From NCBI RefSeq assembly GCF_029525555.1, contig NZ_JAPDHZ010000003.1, forward strand, positions 1,488,001 to 1,552,000: 64,000 nucleotides of DNA, read 5' to 3'. The stretch comes from Cohnella ginsengisoli (lineage in GTDB: Bacteria > Bacillota > Bacilli > Paenibacillales > Paenibacillaceae). Position 1 is the first letter of the stretch. Every line of letters starts with the position of its first letter. Positions 8,449 through 16,627 of this stretch are shown one piece after another. The notes under the pieces are model-generated. The model worked only from the letters and a program-made list of their open reading frames with translations, was not told the DNA's origin and ran no database searches. The position numbers were made by a program, and so were the translations under genes.

Positions 8449-9649
8449 AATCCCGGACGCCGCCCCGCTTCGGCGCCGGCTCGGCGAGCGCGGCCAAGGC
8501 GCGGCTCGCCGCCTCGCGGACGCGCTCGTCCGCGTCGGCTTCGGCCGCCTCGGCGAGAGCCGCCTGCGCGACGTCGCCGCGGATGCGTCCGAGCGCCCAG
8601 GCCGCCGTCGCGCGCAGCTCGAAGCGCGGATCCTCGCGCAGCACGCGGGCGACGTCCCCGGCGGACGCCTCGTCGCGGAAGTTGCCGAGCCCGATCAGCG
8701 CATTGCGCTGGATCGGCTTGCGTCCGCGCCAGGCCGCGCTGCTCGCGCCGAACGTCTCTTTGAATTCGCGGTTGCCCATCTGCAGCAGCGGGCGTAGCAA
8801 CGGCTTCGCCACGTCCGGATCCGGCAGCGTCTCCGGCTGATGACGGGAATCGATGCCCCGGTTGATCGGGCATACGATCTGGCAGGTGTCACAGCCGTAG
8901 AGCCGATTGCCCATTTTGACCATGGCGTCCTCGTCGAGCAGTCCCTTGCTCTGGGTCAGGTAAGAAATGCATTTTTGCGCGTTCAGCTGTCCGGGACCGA
9001 CCAGCGCGCCCGTCGGACAGGCATCGATGCAAATCGTGCAGTCCCCGCACTGGTCCAGGAGCGGCGCGTCCGGCGGCAGCGGCAAATTCGTGATCATCTC
9101 GCCGAGGTACATCCACGACCCGAGCTCATCGTTCATGATCATGCAGTTTTTGCCGCTCCAACCGATGCCCGCGCGCTCGGCGACCGCCCGGTCGGAGAGC
9201 GCGCCGGTATCGACCATGGACAGCCACCGAAGCTCCGGCGCCCTTTCCGCCAGCCATTCGGCCAGCCGTTCGAGCCGCCTGCCGAGCACGCGATGATAGT
9301 CCTCGCCCCATGCCGAGCGGGACAGGATGCCGCGTCGGGCACCCGGCTCGGAAACGGGCGGGTTTTTCAGCTTCGACGGATAGGCGACCGCGATCGCGAC
9401 GATCGAGCGGGGCGCCTCGAACGACAGGGACGGCTGCGTCCGCTTGTCCAGATCAGGCTCCTCGAAGCCCGACTCGTAGCCGAGCGCCCGATGCAAGACG
9501 AGCCTCTCCCGCAGCTCCGGGAAAGGCTCGGCCGACGTCACGCCGATCCGGTCGATGCCGAGCGACTTCGCCGCCGCGAGCATATCCCTTTTCAATGACG
9601 ACCAATATTCGGGGCTGCGGCTAGGCGTCGCGACACCCTTGTTATCCAA
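8447..9649 (-). CDS. queG: Epoxyqueuosine reductase QueG
   Basis: 400 residues. This cobalamin-dependent enzyme reduces epoxyqueuosine to queuosine at tRNA position 34. Two 4Fe-4S clusters are visible: CGDCTICIDACPTGAL (~205) and CISYLT...CDTCQIVCP (~235-270), after the family's N-terminal cobalamin-binding half with IGWSGKN. The C-terminal ~90 residues are HEAT-like repeats rich in Ala, as in other QueG proteins. Translation most likely starts at a TTG nine bases after GGAGGGAG; no nearer ATG has a ribosome site. It follows lepB by 21 nt and probably belongs to the DUF402-lepB-queG operon. Confidence 0.95.
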   Translation of the reverse strand: MDNKGVATPSRSPEYWSSLKRDMLAAAKSLGIDRIGVTSAEPFPELRERLVLHRALGYESGFEEPDLDKRTQPSLSFEAPRSIVAIAVAYPSKLKNPPVSEPGARRGILSRSAWGEDYHRVLGRRLERLAEWLAERAPELRWLSMVDTGALSDRAVAERAGIGWSGKNCMIMNDELGSWMYLGEMITNLPLPPDAPLLDQCGDCTICIDACPTGALVGPGQLNAQKCISYLTQSKGLLDEDAMVKMGNRLYGCDTCQIVCPINRGIDSRHQPETLPDPDVAKPLLRPLLQMGNREFKETFGASSAAWRGRKPIQRNALIGLGNFRDEASAGDVARVLREDPRFELRATAAWALGRIRGDVAQAALAEAAEADADERVREAASRALAALAEPAPKRGGVRD

Positions 9650-9670
9650 CGTCAGATCTCCCTCCTCGCG

Positions 9671-10256
9671 CTACAGGCTCTTCCAGCGCACAATCGGCCA
9701 CATGATGAATTCCGTCCGCCCGAGCAGCAGCGACTTCGGCACTTCTCCGAAGGTCCGGCTGTCCTTGCTCGCGCCAAGACGGCGATTGTCTCCCATAATA
9801 AAGTATTTCCCGTCTTCGACCTTAACCGGTCCGAAGTCCCCGTCCTCGATCGGGCTATCGGTATACGGCTCGACGCGCAGCTCTCCGTTCACGTACAGCT
9901 GACCGCCCCTGCCCTCGATCGTATCGCCCGGCACGCCGATGATCCGCTTGACGAGAAACTTCTTCTTGTCCGGCCCCTCGCTCGGATCCTTCAGGATGAC
10001 GACATCGCCCGCCTTCGGCGTGCCAAGCTCGTACGCGACCTTGTTGACGAACAGCCACTCGTGCTCGTAGAGCGTAGGCTCCATCGACTCCCCCTTTGAC
10101 CGTCGACAGCCGGAACACAAAAGCCCACAACAGAATGACGATCGTAAAGGCGATGCCCAGGGCGCGCAGCCACTCCCACAGCTCGCGCCGCCAGACGGAT
10201 TGGGGCTTGACCGAGCGGGATCTGCCAGGCTGCGGAATGCTCGATGTCTGCTTCAT
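9671..10256 (-). CDS. lepB: Signal peptidase I (frameshifted as sequenced)
   Basis: Type I signal peptidase (S26) that removes signal peptides from exported proteins at the membrane. The N-terminus has a membrane helix (ALGIAFTIVILLWAFVF); the catalytic serine is in GESMEPTL and the catalytic lysine in KRIIGVPGD, followed by GDNR. The two halves lie in different frames: a run of five C on the + strand (10090-10094) has one base too many. With four, TVKGESMEPTL reads through and the protein is 194 residues, the normal length. The ATG overlaps the upstream stop as ATGA, so translation is coupled to the DUF402 gene. Probably a sequence error rather than a dead gene. Confidence 0.85.
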
Positions 10257-10849
10257 GGGTACGGCTCATTCTCCTTCGCCTGGGGGCTGTCTCTCCACTC
10301 GCGATAATAACGTCTGGCTTCCTCGTCGCCGAACGGCTGCCCGAACGTCGCCACGCGCTCATGCAGCGCGCGCAGCCCATCCTCCACTTGCCCGCGAACG
10401 GATGCGCTGTAGCGGTATTCTTCCTTATGCTTGTCGTATTCGTCCCGGTCAAGGTCCAGCACCGAACCGCCGGGCAGGAGCACGACGTCCAAGTCGTAGT
10501 CGATATAGGTCAGCACATTGTTGTAACGATAGGGCGGAGACGCCACGTTGCAATAATATCGCACGCCCCGGTCCTCCAGCAGCGCGACCACGTTAAACCA
10601 TTCGCCCGGCAGAAAAAAAGAAACGGCCGGCACCCGGCTGATCCATTCTTTGCCGTCGGCTTCGCGAATCGGCGTATGATCGTTCACGTATACCATGATG
10701 CCCGCGTCCCGATGCGCGGGATGAAGCCTGTCCTCCGGGACCTTCCAGTTCTCGAGCCACATGCGGTGGAGCGAGCCGTTGTGCTTAAAGCTCTTGATCG
10801 TACAGCTCTCGTATATAGATGTAGATATTAAGCCGCCGATGCGCTCCAT
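10253..10849 (-). CDS. DUF402 nucleoside di/triphosphate phosphatase-like protein
   Basis: 198 residues, matching the DUF402/YgaC (NtdP) family of Bacillota, members of which hydrolyse nucleoside di- and triphosphates. Supporting segments are NDHTPIREADGKEW, PGEWFNVV and YIDYDLDVVLLP with an acidic DLDRDEYDKHK metal-site-like run near residue 135. First gene of a likely three-gene operon (this gene, lepB, queG); its TGA overlaps the lepB ATG. An A7 run inside this gene (10614-10620) is in frame, in contrast to several other homopolymers in the window. The family call is by motif memory, and the substrate is inferred. Confidence 0.75.
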   Translation of the reverse strand: MERIGGLISTSIYESCTIKSFKHNGSLHRMWLENWKVPEDRLHPAHRDAGIMVYVNDHTPIREADGKEWISRVPAVSFFLPGEWFNVVALLEDRGVRYYCNVASPPYRYNNVLTYIDYDLDVVLLPGGSVLDLDRDEYDKHKEEYRYSASVRGQVEDGLRALHERVATFGQPFGDEEARRYYREWRDSPQAKENEPYP

Positions 10850-10885
10850 GCCAAGCCCCCCTGCCGTAGAACCATTTAAGATAAT

Positions 10886-10953
10886 ATAAGAAAAGCATAT
10901 CTTATGGCCAAAAGCAACCGATTTTCGGCGCCTGTCGACACGTAAGATATGCT
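10886..10953 (-). terminator. Probable terminator of the second GNAT gene
   Basis: Arms AGCATATCTTA (10894-10904) and TAAGATATGCT (10943-10953) lie 46-105 nt past the GNAT stop and are followed on the minus strand by TTTTCTTAT. The loop is long (38 nt), which lowers confidence. Confidence 0.45.
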
Positions 10954-10998
10954 CTCCTGATTGTAAAGCCGTCTAGCGAGGGACCTTGCGATGGGCGT

Positions 10999-11421
10999 TC
11001 AGCCTGCTACGATGGACAGCGGACGCTGCGGCGTCACGAGATCGAGCATCTCTTCGCTCAAGGATTGGTAGAACGGAAGCAGCATTTCGTTGTGCTTGTC
11101 CGCCGCGACAAACACCTTCAGGACGTTCCGCTGGCGGAATCGCGCGTTCATGGCGGTGACGAGCGCGCGGCCTACGCCTTGGCGGCGGAGATCCGGATGT
11201 ACGGCGACGCGGTATACATAACCTTTGCTGTGATCGATCGTGCCGATCATGATGCCCGCAATCTCGCCGTCCCGCTGCGCCACGAGCACGAGCTCGCTGT
11301 CCCAGGACAATTGGCGGGACAAAGCCGACATGGTCTCTTCACAGCATTCCTCCGACAGAGCTACCTTCAGAAGCTCGGATACGGAACGATAATCCGACAA
11401 TTGAAAAGTCCGAATCTGCAT
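10999..11421 (-). CDS. GNAT family N-acetyltransferase
   Basis: 140 residues, a single compact GNAT domain. Motif A is RRQGVGRALVTAM (~80), preceded by YVYRVAVHPDL, the usual beta-4 strand. The start ATG has GGGGAG upstream. It should use acetyl-CoA; the acceptor is unknown. Monocistronic, with a long upstream region shared head-to-head with sodA. Confidence 0.8.
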   Translation of the reverse strand: MQIRTFQLSDYRSVSELLKVALSEECCEETMSALSRQLSWDSELVLVAQRDGEIAGIMIGTIDHSKGYVYRVAVHPDLRRQGVGRALVTAMNARFRQRNVLKVFVAADKHNEMLLPFYQSLSEEMLDLVTPQRPLSIVAG

Positions 11422-11816
11422 ATGCCTGTCTCCCCGGATTCAGTTAAAGTAGAGGCTAAATTGTGAACATCGCTTTAACGTCTTTTTATATTACGACAAA
11501 TTCGTGATAATTTCATGCTATTTTAGGAATATCGCATAAATAATTTCGGAGATTCGGCTCGCATTAGCGTGTAAACGCTTTATTTGAAGCGTTTACATAT
11601 GAATTTATCTAAATTATTGCCGAATTTCGCCGAATATGAGCTTAAATCGGGTTTCATTTAAAAAGCTATGGTATTGCTGGCACTACTTAAAGAATATGCA
11701 AACAATGGCTAAGGTATGAGAGGATGGATAAATTTAACCGGATTAAACCAGGCAAAAATGCCCATGCTGATGGAGCCGCCGTACGAACCGGACCGGAGAC
11801 TTTCTAAACACCCATG
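11422..11816. other. Intergenic region between divergent GNAT gene and sodA
   Basis: About 395 nt without a plausible gene. It is A/T-rich at 11490-11700. The only strong structure is the inverted repeat at 11570-11597 listed separately. No additional gene or RNA was recognised. Confidence 0.5.
11570..11597. promoter_or_regulatory. 11-bp inverted repeat, cre-like
   Basis: TGTAAACGCTT and AAGCGTTTACA are separated by six bases. Each arm read outward matches the CcpA cre consensus TGWAARCGYTWNCW except at one position. No U-tract follows, so an operator is more likely than a terminator. It lies about 150 nt upstream of the GNAT start and 250 nt upstream of the sodA promoter. Confidence 0.4.
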
Positions 11817-11845
11817 TTGATTTAGTATTTAAAATCGGGGATAAT
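11817..11845 (+). promoter_or_regulatory. Sigma-A-type promoter of sodA
   Basis: TTGATT (11817-11822), exactly 17 nt, then GATAAT (11840-11845). Transcription would start near 11852, giving a ~43-nt leader with AAGGAGG at 11878-11884. Confidence 0.75.
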
Positions 11846-11894
11846 ACAGAAGTAGATTTCCACCAGATTCATAATCTAAGGAGGCTGTTCCATT

Positions 11895-12506
11895 ATGGCA
11901 CACGTATTGCCCGCTCTTCCTTACTCCAACGATGCACTCGAGCCGCATATCGACGCGCTCACGATGGAGATCCACCACGACCGCCATCACAATACTTACG
12001 TAACGAACCTGAACAAAGCCCTCGAATCCGCTCCTGAACTGGCGGACAAGAGCCTGAACGACCTGATCTCCGACCTGAACGCCGTACCGGAGTCCATCCG
12101 CACTGCCGTTCGCAACAACGGCGGCGGCCACGCCAACCACTCCCTCTTCTGGGAAACGATCGGCCCGAACGCCGGCGGCGCTCCAACGGGCGCGCTGGCT
12201 GCAGCGATCGACAGCGAGCTCGGCGGCTTCGAAAAGTTCAAGGAAACGTTCGCTGCCGCGGCTACGACCCGCTTCGGCTCCGGCTGGGCGTTCCTGGTCG
12301 TCGGCAAGGACGGCAAGCTGAAGGTATACAGCCTTCCGAACCAAGACAGCCCGATCTTCGAAGGCGAGACGCCGATCCTCGGCCTCGACGTATGGGAGCA
12401 CGCTTACTACCTGAAGTACCAGAACAAGCGTCCGGACTACATCGGCGCGTTCTGGAACGTCGTCAACTGGGAAGAAGTCGGCAAGCGTTACGACGCTGCC
12501 AAGTAA
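11895..12506 (+). CDS. sodA: Superoxide dismutase (Mn/Fe family)
   Basis: 203 residues, typical for the family. It converts superoxide to hydrogen peroxide and oxygen in the cytoplasm. The metal ligands are the His in EIHHDRHH (~27), the His in NHSLFW (~82), and the Asp and His in DVWEHAYYLKYQNKR (~164-168). GGAGG stands ten bases upstream of the ATG. Codon use is markedly biased to C-ending codons, consistent with high expression. Its transcription terminator has been split by an IS3-family insertion starting 30 nt after the stop codon. Confidence 0.97.
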   Translation: MAHVLPALPYSNDALEPHIDALTMEIHHDRHHNTYVTNLNKALESAPELADKSLNDLISDLNAVPESIRTAVRNNGGGHANHSLFWETIGPNAGGAPTGALAAAIDSELGGFEKFKETFAAAATTRFGSGWAFLVVGKDGKLKVYSLPNQDSPIFEGETPILGLDVWEHAYYLKYQNKRPDYIGAFWNVVNWEEVGKRYDAAK

Positions 12507-12517
12507 TTTTCCTTACG

Positions 12518-12533
12518 AAAAAAGCCAGTGCCG
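12518..12533 (+). terminator. Left half of the disrupted sodA terminator
   Basis: AAAAAA then GCCAGTGCCG (12524-12533). The matching arm CGGCGCTGGC plus TTTTTT lies at 13815-13830, on the other side of the IS element. Removing the element and one ATT restores a stem with an inner CATG/CATG pair. Confidence 0.8.
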
Positions 12534-12574
12534 ATTTGGTCAAGACCCCATTTAGCGGACATGTAAGAAAAGCC

Positions 12575-13462
12575 CTACCCCACAAGCTGGTTCCGGTATT
12601 GAGCCGGGGTCAGCTTGTTTAGTTTTCTTTGCGGTCGACGGTTGTTATAAAAATGAATATAAGCTTTAATTCGTCTTTGTGCTTCTTGAACGGATCGAAT
12701 ATGATAAGGATAGAGTGCTTCTGTCTTCAAATGGGAGAAGAAGCTCTCCATTGAGGCGTTGTCATAACAATTGCCTCGGCGAGACATGCTGATTTGGGCG
12801 CCAACCTTTGGCAGCATGTCGTGGTATTTGTAGGACGTGTACTGGGATCCTTGGTCGCTGTGAACGACCATTCCGGCCACGTCCTTCTTCCCTTTAAAGG
12901 CCTTCTTAAAGGTCGTGAGCACAAGTTCTAGGTCATTGCGCTCACTCATGTGGTACGCCACAATGGAGTTGTCATACAAATCTTTAATAGCGGACAAATA
13001 TAGCCATTCGTTTCCTACGCGGTATTGGGTGACGTCGGTTACCCACTTTTGATTCGGTGCATCCGCTTCGAATTTGCGCGCTAAGACGTTTTTCACGACG
13101 CGGTCGCCCGTGTTCCAAGTACGCGCGTGGTGACGGTACTTTCGGCGTATTCTAGCGCTCAACCCAATTTCTTGCATCAGTCGCAATACCTTCTTATGAT
13201 TCATCCATACACCGTGGTCCTGATGTAGGAAAAGCTGCACTTGCCGGTAGCCGTAAATGCCGTTGTAACGCGTGTAAGTCTTCTGGATAAGCGCCTTAGA
13301 TTCCGCGTCCTTATCCTCGTTCATCCGGTCCAGGTAGTCGTAATAACCGCTCCGCGAGACGCCTACTTCTTTACAAAGCGCTGTAACGCTGAAGCTTCCA
13401 CGCAATTCATGGACGAGCCGGTATTTCTCTGATACACCTCCGCCTTCGTAATGGCCAACCAC
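12575..13462 (-). CDS. IS3-family transposase OrfB (DDE catalytic subunit)
   Basis: 295 residues from a GTG in the overlap. HTH_21 segment (SRSGYYDYLDR) is followed by the rve integrase core. The catalytic triad is visible: D in VTDVTQY (~142), D in HSDQGSQY (~205) and E in NASMESFFSHLKTE (~240). Normally it is made as an OrfAB fusion by -1 frameshifting at the A6G site in the overlap with OrfA; OrfB alone would start at the GTG. The reading frame is complete. Confidence 0.92.
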   Translation of the reverse strand: MVGHYEGGGVSEKYRLVHELRGSFSVTALCKEVGVSRSGYYDYLDRMNEDKDAESKALIQKTYTRYNGIYGYRQVQLFLHQDHGVWMNHKKVLRLMQEIGLSARIRRKYRHHARTWNTGDRVVKNVLARKFEADAPNQKWVTDVTQYRVGNEWLYLSAIKDLYDNSIVAYHMSERNDLELVLTTFKKAFKGKKDVAGMVVHSDQGSQYTSYKYHDMLPKVGAQISMSRRGNCYDNASMESFFSHLKTEALYPYHIRSVQEAQRRIKAYIHFYNNRRPQRKLNKLTPAQYRNQLVG

Positions 13463-13725
13463 TTTTTTAGGACAGCATTCTCCATTTCCAATCGCTTGAC
13501 GTAACGCTCCTCATCACTGTATTGCTTCCGTTTCCCACGCCCATCCATAAGCCCAAACTCGCCCATCTGCTTATAACGTCTCAACCATACTTTTAAACGA
13601 TCTAAATCAACGATCCCCAGCTTGTCGGCCACTTGCTGCTTCGTCATTCCTTGAAGTCGCATTTCCACGGCTCTCTTTTTCATTTCAAAACTGTAAGTAA
13701 GCAACTTCTGCCCTTTTTTCGCCAT
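13363..13725 (-). CDS. IS3-family transposase OrfA (DNA-binding subunit)
   Basis: 120 residues. Helix-turn-helix of the transposase_8/InsE type: KKRAVEMRLQGMTKQQVADKLGI, with a second half forming a leucine-zipper-like segment (EERYVKRLEMENAVLKKWL, ~75-93). It binds the element's ends and multimerises with OrfAB. The frame overlaps OrfB by 100 nt. Complete, with a normal start in the IS. Confidence 0.9.
   Translation of the reverse strand: MAKKGQKLLTYSFEMKKRAVEMRLQGMTKQQVADKLGIVDLDRLKVWLRRYKQMGEFGLMDGRGKRKQYSDEERYVKRLEMENAVLKKWLAITKAEVYQRNTGSSMNCVEASALQRFVKK
13462..13468 (-). other. Programmed -1 frameshift site of the IS3 element
   Basis: The slippery heptamer A-AAA-AAG at the OrfA/OrfB overlap is in the correct OrfA phase (Leu-Lys-Lys). 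A -1 slip would continue directly into OrfB. This is the known IS3 mechanism, not an error. Confidence 0.8.
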
Positions 13726-13814
13726 AACGAAAGCACCCCCCTAGAATAGATCGTCATTGAGAGGGTTTTTCTCAATGTCCATTCTAAGGGGTGCAGCTCA
13801 ATTCATGCTTCATG

Positions 13815-13830
13815 CGGCGCTGGCTTTTTT
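13815..13830 (+). terminator. Right half of the disrupted sodA terminator
   Basis: CGGCGCTGGC followed by TTTTTT, complementary (one G-U pair) to 12524-12533. In its present place it has no partner arm. Confidence 0.75.
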
Positions 13831-13924
13831 GCGTGCGGTCTGACTTTTTGCCGCGCGGCTTGCGAACCTGGCGCCTAGCGCAGCGGTTGTGCGGGACCCA
13901 GGGTCCGATCCGATCGGACAAGCG

Positions 13925-15145
13925 TCAGCGCTTCGGCGCGATTTCGTATAACGTGCCGCTAAAGTGCGCGCTCAGCAGCTTGCTGAATACGTTAGGCCAG
14001 GCGAGGCGCTCGAAGTCTGCCGCGTCGATCCAGCGATAGCCCGTCGGCAGCGAGGCGCTGGCATTGATCCGATAGCCGGCCTGGTCTTCGGCCGCCGCTT
14101 CCGCCGCTGCTGCCGCTACTACCGCCTCTGCCGCTACCGCCGCTTCAGCATCGCGTCCCTGTCCGCCGCCGGCGCCTAGCACGCGCAAATGCCAGTGCAG
14201 GTGCGTGAACACATGCTCCGCGTCGGCGACGTGGCGCAGCGATTCGGCGCGGACGCCGGCGAGCCCTTCGGCATGCATCGATGCCGCGAGCAGCGCGCTT
14301 CCCTCCGAGGCCGAGTCCCAGACGCCTCGCTCGGGCGCCGCCACGTGCGGCAGCTCCCACATGCGCGCGAGCAGGCCGCTCTCCGGCCGCTGGCGCACGA
14401 GCACGCGGCCCTCCGCGTCCTGCAGGAGCGCCGCGAGGCGATGCTCCGGCCGGGGCGGCTTCGCCTTGCTCTTGACCGGCAGCTCGGTCTCGCGGCCGGC
14501 CAGCCGTCCCTGGCAATGCGCCATGACCGGGCACGGCAGGCAGCTCGGCGACTTCGGCGTGCAGATGAGCGCCCCTAGCTCCATGAGCGCCTGGTTGAAG
14601 TCGGAAGCCTCCCCTTCCGGGATGAGCTCCCGTGCGAGGCCCTCCATGCCGATGCGCGTGGCCGGCTTGGCGATATCCTCGTCGATGCAAAAGTAGCGCG
14701 ACAACACGCGCATGACGTTGCCGTCCACCGCCGGCTCGGGCCTGCCGAAGGCGATGCTGAGGATCGCGCCCGACGTATAGGGGCCGACGCCCTTCAGGCC
14801 CGCTACGACGCTCTTGTCGTCGGGCAGCCTGCCGCCGTGATTTTCCGCGATCTCGCGCGCCGCGGCCTGCAGATTGCGGGCGCGGGAGTAATAGCCCAGC
14901 CCCTCCCACGCCTTGATCACTTCCTCCTCGGGCGCCTCGGCCAGCGCCGTCACCGTCGGGAACTTGGCCATAAATCGAGTGAAGTAAGGGATGACCGTAT
15001 CGACGCGCGTCTGTTGGAGCATGATCTCCGACACCCAGATGTGGTACGGATCCCTGCTGCGCCGCCAGGGCAGGTCCCGTTTCGCCTGCTTGTACCACTG
15101 CAGCAGTTCGCCGCTGAAAAACGATTTGATCTCGCGTTCGTTCAA
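13925..15145 (-). CDS. mutY: Adenine DNA glycosylase MutY
   Basis: 406 residues. MutY removes adenine mispaired with 8-oxoguanine. The HhH-GPD domain shows LKGVGPYTSGAILSIAFGRPEPAVDGNVMRV (hairpin and catalytic Asp, ~120-145), followed by the 4Fe-4S cysteines in CTPKSPSCLPCPVMAHC (~195-211) and a NUDIX-like C-terminal domain (~230-395) that reads 8-oxoG. An alanine/glutamate-rich insert of about 30 residues (~335-362) interrupts the C-terminal domain. It starts at TTG seven bases after GGAGG, and the TTGA overlaps the stop of the AraC gene, implying translational coupling. Confidence 0.93.
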   Translation of the reverse strand: MNEREIKSFFSGELLQWYKQAKRDLPWRRSRDPYHIWVSEIMLQQTRVDTVIPYFTRFMAKFPTVTALAEAPEEEVIKAWEGLGYYSRARNLQAAAREIAENHGGRLPDDKSVVAGLKGVGPYTSGAILSIAFGRPEPAVDGNVMRVLSRYFCIDEDIAKPATRIGMEGLARELIPEGEASDFNQALMELGALICTPKSPSCLPCPVMAHCQGRLAGRETELPVKSKAKPPRPEHRLAALLQDAEGRVLVRQRPESGLLARMWELPHVAAPERGVWDSASEGSALLAASMHAEGLAGVRAESLRHVADAEHVFTHLHWHLRVLGAGGGQGRDAEAAVAAEAVVAAAAAEAAAEDQAGYRINASASLPTGYRWIDAADFERLAWPNVFSKLLSAHFSGTLYEIAPKR

Positions 15146-16044
15146 GCCTCCGATCCTCCCTTCTTTTGCGATTCGGAGCCGCCCTCGTCGTTTTTGGCTC
15201 CGGTTGCGCCGAGTCCCAGCACCAGCTTTTTATAACGGCTCGGGGTAAGTCCTGTGTAGGCCTTAAACATTCTGGAGAAGTAATAGATCTTCATGCCGAT
15301 GCGCGCCGCGGCGTCCGAAACGTTGTACGATGGATCCGCGAGCAGCGTCCGGGCGACCTCCAGCCTTCGCTGGTTCACGTATTGTATCGGCGAGCAGCCC
15401 ATCAATCCTTTGAAGAAAACGATAAAATAGTTCGGGTGCAAATAAATGAGTCCCGCCAAATGCTCGACGGTAATCGTGTCGGCCAGATGCTCGTCCACGT
15501 AGCTCAGCACGATCTCCAGCTTTTCGAACTCCGGGGAAAGCGACGCCCGCCGCGCGGAATCGGCGACGAAGTAGTCGATATAAATGCCGATGAGCTCCAT
15601 AAAAGAAGTCTTGATCCGAAGCCTCGCCGAAGGCTGCGGCGAGAGCAGGCTGCCCCGGATTCGGGCGAACATCGCGATCGCTTCGCTCGGGTCGGGGATG
15701 GTCACGTGTTCGGGCATGCCGATCGCTTGGTAGAGCGCCCGGTCCGTATAGCTCGCGCGGAAGTGGCACCACCAATACGACAAAGTCTCGCCGGGGCTCG
15801 GCTCGATCCAATGCGCGTTGCCCGCCAGCAAGAAGCTGAACGTCCCCGCGCCCATAGAAAAAGACCGGTCGTCCATGTGCAGCAGGCCGCTGCCGCCGGT
15901 CACGAGCAGCGCACGATTGCAGTCGTAAACCTCCGGCCGTCCCTCCTCTACGCCCGCATGTTCCTCGAAAGAGGCGGCGGCGACCTCGAACTGCATCTTT
16001 TCGAGATGATTCATTAATATGTTAAAATAGCGTATGGTCATCAT
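15142..16044 (-). CDS. AraC family transcriptional regulator
   Basis: 300 residues. An N-terminal cupin-like ligand domain (~20-140; RALLVTGGSGLLHMDDRSFSMGAGTFSFLLAG) precedes two C-terminal helix-turn-helix motifs (~190-285; ITVEHLAGLIYLHPNYF and NVSDAAARIGMKIYYFSRMFKAYTGLTPSRYKK). Such proteins usually control carbohydrate genes in response to a sugar. ATG 16044 has GGAG five bases upstream; a GTG two codons earlier is possible. It is translationally coupled to mutY, an unusual partner, and divergent from the cytochrome c gene, which it could regulate. Confidence 0.85.
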   Translation of the reverse strand: MMTIRYFNILMNHLEKMQFEVAAASFEEHAGVEEGRPEVYDCNRALLVTGGSGLLHMDDRSFSMGAGTFSFLLAGNAHWIEPSPGETLSYWWCHFRASYTDRALYQAIGMPEHVTIPDPSEAIAMFARIRGSLLSPQPSARLRIKTSFMELIGIYIDYFVADSARRASLSPEFEKLEIVLSYVDEHLADTITVEHLAGLIYLHPNYFIVFFKGLMGCSPIQYVNQRRLEVARTLLADPSYNVSDAAARIGMKIYYFSRMFKAYTGLTPSRYKKLVLGLGATGAKNDEGGSESQKKGGSEA

Positions 16045-16120
16045 TTGCACTCCAGGAAGCTTGTCTTAAGATGTCTAGTAGGTTTTATTTATTATACTTA
16101 ACATTGGGAGTCGGGTAAAT

Positions 16121-16486
16121 TTGCAAAAATATGCCTTTGCGCGCCGCGGACTGCGGATCGCCGCAGCGCTTGCCCTGACTGGAACGCTGCTGCTGACGGC
16201 GGCTTGCGGCAAAGACAAGTCCGCAGAAAACGCCAAACCGACGGCGCCTGCCGGCCCGGCGGATACGATCGCGCTGTATCGCAGCAACTGCATCTCCTGC
16301 CACGGCGGCGGCCTTGAGGGCATGATGGGGCCGGCGACGGATCTTCGGTCCGTCGGCTCCCGCCTGACGGAGGCGCAGATCGCCGCGCAGATCGCGAACG
16401 GAGGCGAAAGGATGCCTGCGCTGAAGGATCGCCTGACCGCGCAGGAGATCGACAAGCTCGCCTCTTGGCTGGCCGGCTTGCATTGA
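16121..16486 (+). CDS. Lipoprotein cytochrome c
   Basis: 121 residues with a TTG start after GGGAG. A lipoprotein signal (LTGTLLLTAAC, lipid-bearing Cys ~29) is followed by a class I cytochrome c domain: heme-binding CISCH (~58-62) and a distal Met in GGERMPAL (~97). It resembles the small c-551-type cytochromes (CccB-like) of Bacillota, anchored by lipid to the outer membrane face and passing electrons in the respiratory chain. Single gene, divergent from the AraC regulator with a 76-nt gap. Confidence 0.88.
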   Translation: MQKYAFARRGLRIAAALALTGTLLLTAACGKDKSAENAKPTAPAGPADTIALYRSNCISCHGGGLEGMMGPATDLRSVGSRLTEAQIAAQIANGGERMPALKDRLTAQEIDKLASWLAGLH

Positions 16487-16514
16487 TTCGCTTCTCTCTC
16501 ACATCATACAACTG

Positions 16515-16540
16515 CCAGGAACAATCGTCCTGGTATTTAT
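16515..16540 (+). terminator. Weak terminator after cytochrome c gene
   Basis: CCAGGA (16515-16520) and TCCTGG (16528-16533) with a 7-nt loop, then TATTTAT. Short stem, so low confidence. Confidence 0.35.
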
Positions 16541-16627
16541 CTGGTCATTTACCCAAATTATTTTAATTTATTGAATATTCTCTCAGGACCCATTCATTTA
16601 TCGCAATCTAGCGGGCAAAATCATAAT

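Larger units (their letters stand above)
12537..13800 (-). mobile_element. IS3-family insertion sequence (IS150-like)
   Basis: 1264 bp with two overlapping transposase frames. Ends are imperfect inverted repeats: the left begins TGGTCAAGACCCC and the right, read inward, TGAGCTGCACCCC; both continue with a shared GGACAT...AGAAAA block. A 3-bp target duplication ATT flanks the element (12534-12536 and 13801-13803), as expected for IS3. Both frames are intact, so it may be active. Confidence 0.9.

Noticed and set aside
13363..13462. A frameshift mutation in the IS3 transposase
   Set aside because: The overlap carries the A6G slippery site in correct phase; this is the normal programmed frameshift of IS3 elements.
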